From: Antedon bifida
Taxonomy: Eukaryota; Echinodermata; Crinoidea; Comatulida; Antedonidae
Direction: 5' to 3'
Assembly: GCA_963402885.1 (NCBI GenBank)
Contig: OY727101.1
Span: 20,498,417 to 20,562,416, forward strand
DNA: 64,000 bases
Each line of letters opens with the position of its first letter. Position 1 is the stretch's first letter. The notes under the pieces are model-generated. The model made no database searches and was not told the DNA's origin. It saw only the letters and a list, made by a program, of their open reading frames with translations. Shown here one piece after another: positions 51,931 to 61,200 of the stretch. The translations under genes were made by a program, and so were the position numbers.

Positions 51931-52201
51931 TCATAATGCTTTATTGAGTTTATTTCACAGAAAAATTATCATCCTGAAAGAACTCTGATCCATCCGCCTC
52001 CAATTACCACCACTGATGATTGGCACTGCAAAATTAAAATCGATAGAAATAGGTAAGTTTAAACATCAATTGAATGATTCTTTGTTAAATTTTATAAGTA
52101 TTAATTCTTTTGCTTTTATAGCATGATTTTTATGTTTAAAATGTGTTTCCTCTTGTATTACTAGGCTATCCTACATTGAGTCAAGAACTGCAGGAAGGCT
52201 T

Positions 52202-55200
52202 CTACCAAGGTAAGTTGTCCAAATCAACATTTCCCCCACATAGTACAATGCATATCCTCTTGACCGATGCTGGTATTCGGTTTAACTGGTCAGACAAAAT
52301 GGCCGCTACACCTACTGCAGCAGCAGGTTCAATCACAAGCTGGAAACATAATGTACAAGAAACTGGTTAAATCTGGTTACTGTTTTCTAAGCTCTGTCTA
52401 CACTATCAAAATTTATGTGACATTAAAAATCAAATTACTGAAAAAAAAAAATAATGCTGTGGGTAACAGAACTACTATACCTTTAATCGTTCCCATGTAA
52501 ATTTCATAGCCGATATTATTTGTTCATCCGTCTGCAGAGGAAAAAAATAAATTGTTGTTTTTTAGTTTTAATTGACATAAAGGATTGTTTTTCAAATATA
52601 TTATAAAAATGTCGTGGTACACCACATATTATTAGAAAAGAACTGTCGAGTTTCTTAGAGAAACTCAACAGTTGTTTTCAGAACTACATATGTGGTGTAC
52701 AGCAAACTTTATATAAAAATATTGATTTCGCCATGCAAAGCTTCAAACAATATACTGTACATTATAAAAGTTACAATTATAGTCTCACCATAGTAAAAAC
52801 CTCTTTCTCTGCTAATTCCTTAAGAATGGGCCATGTGACCTGACCTAATTGTTGAGTTGTCAGTGCATCTGCTACACTAGTCAGGGATTGCGGTGGATTA
52901 GGCCAAAGTCTCTCACCTAAAACGAAAATGTATTCTGTAAATTATCTAGGCCTAGATAAATGCTGTACACTATTTAAGCTGCAATGTTCATGTTCTGATT
53001 CACGGATTGGGTCATTCAGAAGGTTCCCCAACTTAATTGGTTCTTTTATGAAATCGATCCTACCAGCTCTTAGTGACGGCTCTGTGTCTTTTCCTTTTGG
53101 TTCTGCAAGATATACTATAAGAAAAACGAAAACAATTCATAAATCATTAGCCTATATGTTTTAAATACTCAGTTCTATCTAGAGTCCTGCTGACAGACCA
53201 ACTGACCTTTGACATTTTCCTTGATTCCTTTAGCCCCGACGGTAATTCCAGCTGTTAAACCTCCACCACTTACAGGAGCAATGATAGCATCCAGATCGTC
53301 AATTTGTTCCATTATCTCTTTTCCAAGTGTTCCCTGTGTTAGGGAAGTAATTCTTTTGTTTTGCAGTACATGCACAAAAACATGAGTGAGTGAGTGAGTA
53401 CAGAAAAATTTCCAATAGGCAATCACTACTGAAAATTTCAGTCAATCAACAAGCATGATGCGTCATAACAATTTAAACTGAGCTGGCTGTTTTTTTATTT
53501 TTATCTTTATTCCATGCCTGCCGTTGAGGGGATATGAAACCTAGGCTGTTAGTGAAGGAAGGAAATAAGCTATTTCTTGGGGAGGAATGACCCAATGTAG
53601 AGGATCTGACCCTGATGACACTATTACCCCAGGTAAACAAATAATATATGGTAAAAAATAAACAAACCTGTTGTCACACAGCCGCAATTACGGCTCTTTC
53701 GGACATGTAATTGCCGGTAACCAACGATGAACAACGGTAAATAGCCACAATCGTACACATATAAATGTAAAAAGTAAAATTTAATAATAATCTTTGACAA
53801 CCAATTCTTTCTTTTATAATTCAAACCCCCAAAAAAAACCCACAAAAAAAAAACCCAACCAATTCTCAAACAATGATACCGTATTCCTATTCCCCACAAC
53901 TTTATGCAATTCCCCAAATTTCCCAATCCTTCCAAACAAAATATCAACAATCTTCTTATTTTTAAATAAATCCCCGAAACCCCCCCTTTCAAATACAATA
54001 ATATCACAAGATGAATAATTAAACAATAATAAATGTCCACAATATCGTTCCTTCTTGCCTTCTCTCCTACGCTGACACAAAACAAATTAGAAAGATAAAA
54101 GTTAAAGCGATTCTGCAAATAAACAACTCCCACGCCTCTGCTCCCGTTCTGCTTGTATTATCAATTATAATTCTTCCTATTTTCTGACATATAAATAAAT
54201 CAAAGATAAAGTTAAATTGTTTCTTGATGTCGTTCTGCACTGCAATCCGCTCCCCGACCAATTATTTCTTTCTCCTTTCCACGTAAAATAATATCAGTAT
54301 CAATCCAGTTACTCTTCAATATTTCCAAACAATTCTTTACATGCAACAACGTCTGCTGTTTCCAACAGTTATTTCTTCCGTCAATGTACATTCACAATTT
54401 AAATTAATCCTCAGTAATCTCAACAATTAACAGTTCTACATTTAAGTACAGCCTTATAGTATTACTTCCAACTCACAATTTATTAACTTCATGTATATCA
54501 CTTTATTTCCTTTCTGCTTCAGCTCTATATCACCGTAATTATCTCCAACTCACAATTTATTAACTTCATGTATATCTCTTTATTTCCTTTCTGCTTCAGC
54601 TCTATATCACCATAATTCAATTACTTCTTCTCCTGCACGTCTTAGTTTCTCATATCAATATTCACCTATCCCTTTCTGGCTTAACATAACATAGCCCTCC
54701 TTCTCTGTCTCCTCTCAATTTCCATCTACCTCAAAATTCCCTCAATTATCCACATATCACCACCTTATCCTTCTCCACCAATCAGCAACTCACACACTAA
54801 CTTAACCCTTATACCTCTCCTCCAATCAGCAAACACCACACAATCCTTCTCTGCAACACAAAACTCTGCTCCACTGGCTTCACACAATAGCTTCCTAAAA
54901 CAAAAGAAAAGTTCAAATAGTGAAAACAAAAGGAAAAGTAAGAATGACTTGCAAAATATATACACAACTTTATGTCACTTGTGACATTTACTCCCCTCTA
55001 AAAGAATAATGTATCAACATTTTCTCCATACCGTGACGGGTCCTATTTACACTCGACTTAAATAATCAGCTCCTACATTTTCACTGCCTTTAATCGCCTC
55101 TATTCGGAACTTGTACGGTTGTAGAGCCAGGGCCCATCTCATAATTCGCCCATTGGACAATTTCGCTCTGTGCATAAACACAAGCGGCTGGTGATCAGTT

Positions 55201-58200
55201 TCCAACGTGAAGTTTCGTCCATATAAATAAGACTCAAATTTTCGTACACTCCATACAATGGCTAAGCATTCTTTCTCCATCACTGAATATGCTTTTTCTC
55301 GAGGAAGCAGTTTCTTGCTAGCGTACGCCACGGGAAACTTCACGTCACCATACTGCTGCATTAGAACCGCTCCCACTCCATATTCGGACGCATCTGTTCT
55401 CAAAATAAAATCTTTGTTTAAATTAGGAAGGCATAAAATTGGAGTACTGTTTAATTTTTCCTTAAGTTTAACAAACGCACTTTCCTGGGCCTTCTCCCAA
55501 CATATTCGGTTAGGTTCCCGATTCTTCGTTTTGTCGGTTAATGGACAAGCAATCACAGAGTAATTAGGAATGAACTTTCTATAGTAGTTGGTCATCCCAA
55601 GGAATGACCGGAGTTGTTTCTTTGTTTCTGGTTGTTTGGCTGACAAGATGCTTTGTATCTTCTCCACTCGAGGTTGAACATGTCCTTTCCCTACCACATG
55701 GCCAAGAAACTCGATTGTTTCATAACCAATGAAACATTTGCTTGGTCGAGCAGTTAGATTGGCCCTGCGGAGACGTCCAAACAATTCAGACAAACATTTC
55801 ATATGTTGATCCCAAGAAGCTGTGTGAATTAGAATGTCATCAATATAATTAAGTGTATTATCCATCCCTTTGAGTAATTTTCTCATGATACGACTGAAAG
55901 TAGCCGGTGCATTGACTAAGCCGAACGGCATGACATTAAATTGAAACAAACCATCTGGTGTTAGAAAGGCTGTTAAAGGTTTTGACGCTTCATCCATGGG
56001 AACTTGCCAATACCCTTTACTTAAATCTATCTTAGTAAAATAATGATCATGGGCCAACTTTGTGAACAGTTCCTCTTGGTCCGGAATCGGTTCGGCGTCA
56101 AAAACTGTAACCTGATTAAGTTTTCGAAAGTCCACGCAGAATCGATTTGACCCATCCGGTTTCTTTACCAATACTATTGGAGAGGCAAACGGTGCCCCTG
56201 AAGGCTCCACTACACCCAGATTTAACATCATATTTACCTCATCCTTAATGGTACCTCGCAACGCATGTGGAAGTGGATAGGGCTTGGAACGGATCGCATC
56301 GTCAGTTTCCAGCTTGATTTCATGCTGCCCAAGTGTAGTCTTACCCGGTAAATCCGTCAGTACATCTTTGTAGTTTCCGATAAGTCGGTGCACCTCATGC
56401 TTTAGTGTATCATCCAGGCTTTCGTTGATGTGGATGTCGGCTGTTGTTTCTTTTGCTAGTAGAGGGTGGAGCTGTAAAAGATTCTCATTAGATAGATGAT
56501 AATTTTGGTTATTTGTAAATGTTTCATTAGGTTCGCATTCAATAACAGCGGTGCTAGCTAATTCAAGGATACCAGAAGGCTCGGATACCCCTAAGGCAGC
56601 ACTAATGTCTGCGGTTCGCTCATAATACTTTTTCAAGAGATTGGCGTGAAATATTTTGAATTTCCCGTTAAGGTCAATTTGGTAGTCTAGATACCCAAAT
56701 TTCTTTACAACCTTAAAAGGACCTTTCCATTGAAGCAATAGTTTGTTTTTGTCTGTGGGTAATAAAAGTAGTACCTTATCCCCAACCTCAAATTCCCGGG
56801 ACTTACTCTTTTTGTCATAATATTGTTTGTACCTGACCTTAGATTTTTGTAGATTCTTCTGAGCCATCTGACAGGTTTCATGTAGTCGTTCCCGTAAATC
56901 CATAACGTACTGGTAGGTGGTTTTTGTTTCTGGTGTTTCGATTTCTTCGGTCCACAATTCCCTTAGGATGGACATGGGTCCTCGTACGGTACGGCCATAT
57001 AACAGTTCAAAAGGAGAAAACCCTAAACTTTCTTGTGAAGATTCCCTAACCGCAAAAAGTAGTGGGTCAATGTAACGATCCCAATCAGTAGGCCTTTCTG
57101 CACACATACGTTTCAGCATTTGTTTGAGTGTTCCATTGAACCGTTCGACCAAACCATTACAAGCTGGGTGATATGGAGATGTCATTACCTGACGTATAGA
57201 CAACAACTTACTAACTTGCCTCATGACTTCAGATGTAAATTGTGATCCCCTATCGGTAAGCATTTCTTTCGGGATACCAAGTCTAGAGAAAACACCAACC
57301 AAGGCCTCAGCAACCCGTTCAGCTTCAATATTTGGTAGAGGCACTGCCTCTGGATAACGAGTAGCAAAATCTATTATTGTGAGTATATAACGATTACGAC
57401 CTTTAGACATGGGGAAAATGGGACCAACTATATCAACGGCAATCCGTTCAAACGGCACCTCGATCAAAGGCATGCTTCCTAGAGGCACTTTCGTAACTCT
57501 ACCTTTTTGTACAGTTCTCTGACAAATGTCACAGGATCGACAATATCGAGTAATATCTGCAGTTACCCCAGGCCACCAAAATGTTGTCAACACTTTATCT
57601 GTCGTCTTTTTTACCCCTTGGTGTCCTCCTAATAAGGTTTCATGGGCTTGGCGCATTACCTGGCGTCGATAGTCAGCTGGCACTACTAGTTGGGTAAACT
57701 TATCCCCGTGTTCAATATTAGGAGAGGAAAATTGCCTATATAATAGGTCTTTATGATAAATAAACCTAGCCTCGGCTTGTTTGTTACTCACAGTTGTAGT
57801 TTGTTTCTCTGCAAGATCCTTGAATTTTGCAAGGCTGATATCTTGTTGCTGGGCGGTTTTCATAATTCCCGCTGTGATGATTTGCTTGTGTATTTCTGTA
57901 GTTTTAAGTGTTCTGAATGGTTTATCCATAGTGTTAGCTTGAGACCGGGTAACAACAGAACATCCTTGAAGATTTCGCTCTGTCCATGTGGGATCTGGAT
58001 TTCCTGGTGCTCGTACTCCTGCAATATTACCTAATATCAAGTCATAAATAGGGTTATTCATACATAGTGCATACGTCTTTCCTGAAAAAAATGGAGTATT
58101 AACATGTATTAATGCAACCGGTAAGTTGCGGACCGTGCCATCAATCAGCACACAGGTTTTCTCCTTACCAGTAAGTTGTTCGGCTGATATAAGATCTTTC

Positions 58201-61200
58201 TTCACAACCACCCCACTACAGCCACTGTCACGAAGAACAGAGACGCAGCGTGACCCAACACAACCTGTATAAACGGGCATTTTACTAATTGAATTATTTA
58301 GAGCCGCTGTCATAATTGGAAGACAGTGCCCACATTGAAGAGTGACCTTATCACCATCATTATTGATACAACATTGATTTAAAGACTCTGACATTTTCGT
58401 AACCATACTGGCACCCACATCGGGAATTTCTTCTTTGGCTTTACATTCGTGTTGTTTTGTACATTTCTGGCAATCAGACTCTGTTTGTGGTGAAGTAGAC
58501 AACCCAGCGCAACTGTTGGCGTCCTGTCTACAATTTCTGGCAATATGTCCTGTTTTTAAGCATCGGTAACATTTTGGAGGAGAGTTTGGCTTATGCATAG
58601 TTGAGGCTCTGCAATTTCTAGCTAGGTGACCTACACGATGACATATAAAACAAGTTGGACTACGGAAACTAGAAGGGCTTTGTGATGAGGATGTACTGGG
58701 AACATTATTAGAGGAGAGTTGAGGAGAATTTGGCTCTTTTTGTTTAAACTCTATTGGTTTACCAAATAATCCCCCACGAGCTTCCAAATATTGCTCCGCA
58801 ATTTCAGCCATCGCTTGTATCGTTTTCGGTTGACGTTCCCTTAGGAACAGAGCTAGGTCCTTCCCACACCCATCGGTAAACTGCTCTCGCAGCAATAAAT
58901 CTTTTAACCCCTGAAAGGTTTTTTCCCCCTCTGCTAGGTCAATCCACCTATCAAGATAATTGCTTATCCTCGCAGCAAATTGCGGGCCGCTTTCTCCGTA
59001 TTCGGGCTTAGCTGTTCGTAACTTATGTCGAAATCCATCGGCGGTTAACTGAAACCGTTTTAGAAGAGCCAATTTCAACAGTTTGTAATCGTTAGCTTCA
59101 GCTGACGACAACCTGGAATAAACCTCGAGAGCCTTCCCAGTTAGTAGGGCACTTAAGTTAACCGGCCACTCAATTTCTTTCCACTCCTGACTAGTCGCAT
59201 ACCGTTCAAACCTTTTCAGATAGGCATCTAGGTCATCTGTTCGATCATGGAAAGGGGGTAATTTAGGTTTACTGGCCTTAACCCGTGACTCAGGATTGGG
59301 TAATACTCTACCACCCGGCCGTGCCCGATTCTTTTCTTGTTCTAATTGGATTTCTAACCTTCGCATTTCTATAAGATAGGCCTGTTCGTTTTCTCTCTCT
59401 TTTTCTTCACTCGCTCTTTTTCTCTCTGCTTCGTCCCTCTCTAATACCTCTCTTCTCTCTCTCTCTTCCTTCTCTAGTGCCTCTCTTCTCTCTCTCTCTT
59501 CCTTCTCTAGTGCCTCTCTTCTCTCTCTCTCTTCCTTCTCTAGTGCCTCTCTCTCTCTGTCTCTGTTTCGCTCCATTTCTTCTCTCTCCCTGTCCCTGTT
59601 TCGCTGTTTTTCTTCTCTCTCCCTGTTTCTCTCTTCTCTCTCTAGTGCTCTCTCTTCTCTCTCTCTGGCAGCTTCCTCTCTCTTTTCCACAAACTCTCTT
59701 AATTCCACTCCATCTAACCCCAACGCTTTTCCTGCGTCAACAATTTTAGTGAGATCCATTTCTTAAGAAAAAAAAAAAATATATATATATAAGTATCCAA
59801 TATAAGTATACAGTATGCCAATAATATGGCAAATAAACAATCCAAGAATCACGTACAATTGTTTCATCTACCAATGTTCACGCTAGGTTACAAAATTTCC
59901 CGGACGAGCCCCCATAAATGTCACACAGCCGCAATTACGGCTCTTTCGGACATGTAATTGCCGGTAACCAACGATGAACAACGGTAAATAGCCACAATCG
60001 TACACATATAAATGTAAAAAGTAAAATTTAATAATAATCTTTGACAACCAATTCTTTCTTTTATAATTCAAACCCCCAAAAAAAACCCACAAAAAAAAAA
60101 CCCAACCAATTCTCAAACAATGATACCGTATTCCTATTCCCCACAACTTTATGCAATTCCCCAAATTTCCCAATCCTTCCAAACAAAATATCAACAATCT
60201 TCTTATTTTTAAATAAATCCCCGAAACCCCCCCTTTCAAATACAATAATATCACAAGATGAATAATTAAACAATAATAAATGTCCACAATATCGTTCCTT
60301 CTTGCCTTCTCTCCTACGCTGACACAAAACAAATTAGAAAGATAAAAGTTAAAGCGATTCTGCAAATAAACAACTCCCACGCCTCTGCTCCCGTTCTGCT
60401 TGTATTATCAATTATAATTCTTCCTATTTTCTGACATATAAATAAATCAAAGATAAAGTTAAATTGTTTCTTGATGTCGTTCTGCACTGCAATCCGCTCC
60501 CCGACCAATTATTTCTTTCTCCTTTCCACGTAAAATAATATCAGTATCAATCCAGTTACTCTTCAATATTTCCAAACAATTCTTTACATGCAACAACGTC
60601 TGCTGTTTCCAACAGTTATTTCTTCCGTCAATGTACATTCACAATTTAAATTAATCCTCAGTAATCTCAACAATTAACAGTTCTACATTTAAGTACAGCC
60701 TTATAGTATTACTTCCAACTCACAATTTATTAACTTCATGTATATCACTTTATTTCCTTTCTGCTTCAGCTCTATATCACCGTAATTATCTCCAACTCAC
60801 AATTTATTAACTTCATGTATATCTCTTTATTTCCTTTCTGCTTCAGCTCTATATCACCATAATTCAATTACTTCTTCTCCTGCACGTCTTAGTTTCTCAT
60901 ATCAATATTCACCTATCCCTTTCTGGCTTAACATAACATAGCCCTCCTTCTCTGTCTCCTCTCAATTTCCATCTACCTCAAAATTCCCTCAATTATCCAC
61001 ATATCACCACCTTATCCTTCTCCACCAATCAGCAACTCACACACTAACTTAACCCTTATACCTCTCCTCCAATCAGCAAACACCACACAATCCTTCTCTG
61101 CAACACAAAACTCTGCTCCACTGGCTTCACACAATAGCTTCCTAAAACAAAAGAAAAGTTCAAATAGTGAAAACAAAAGGAAAAGTAAGAATGACTTGCA

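Larger units (their letters stand above)
49305..52201. other. TTC7 3' flank and convergent intergenic region
   Basis: The region holds the TTC7 3' UTR, two CArG MITEs (50227-50389, 51784-51930), an AT palindrome around 49945-49973 (TATAATATATATT, TAG, mirror) and an extremely AT-rich run at 50580-50780. No exon with homology was found. A plus-strand exon-like segment at 51961-52051 has splice signals but no recognised product. Confidence 0.55.

Noticed and set aside
51959-52040. Minus-strand exon-like segment reading PIISGGNW, at first taken for the last exon of the racemase-like gene
   Set aside because: The true last exon (52339-52202) has LVIEPAAAVGVAAIL and CGGNVDLDNLPW and closes in frame, so the SGGN match is chance.
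51961-52051. Plus-strand exon-like segment with acceptor and donor (HPPPITTTDDWHC)
   Set aside because: No upstream or downstream partner exon and no recognised homology. Splice dinucleotides alone are weak evidence.
53624-54133. 169-codon minus-strand frame in the LTR (with a twin at 59883-60380)
   Set aside because: It lies in non-coding LTR sequence, is low-complexity, is identical in both LTRs only because the LTRs are identical, and resembles no protein.
59477-59749. Plus-strand frame rich in Leu, Ser and Pro
   Set aside because: It is the antisense shadow of the repetitive Glu/Arg coiled coil of the gag region.
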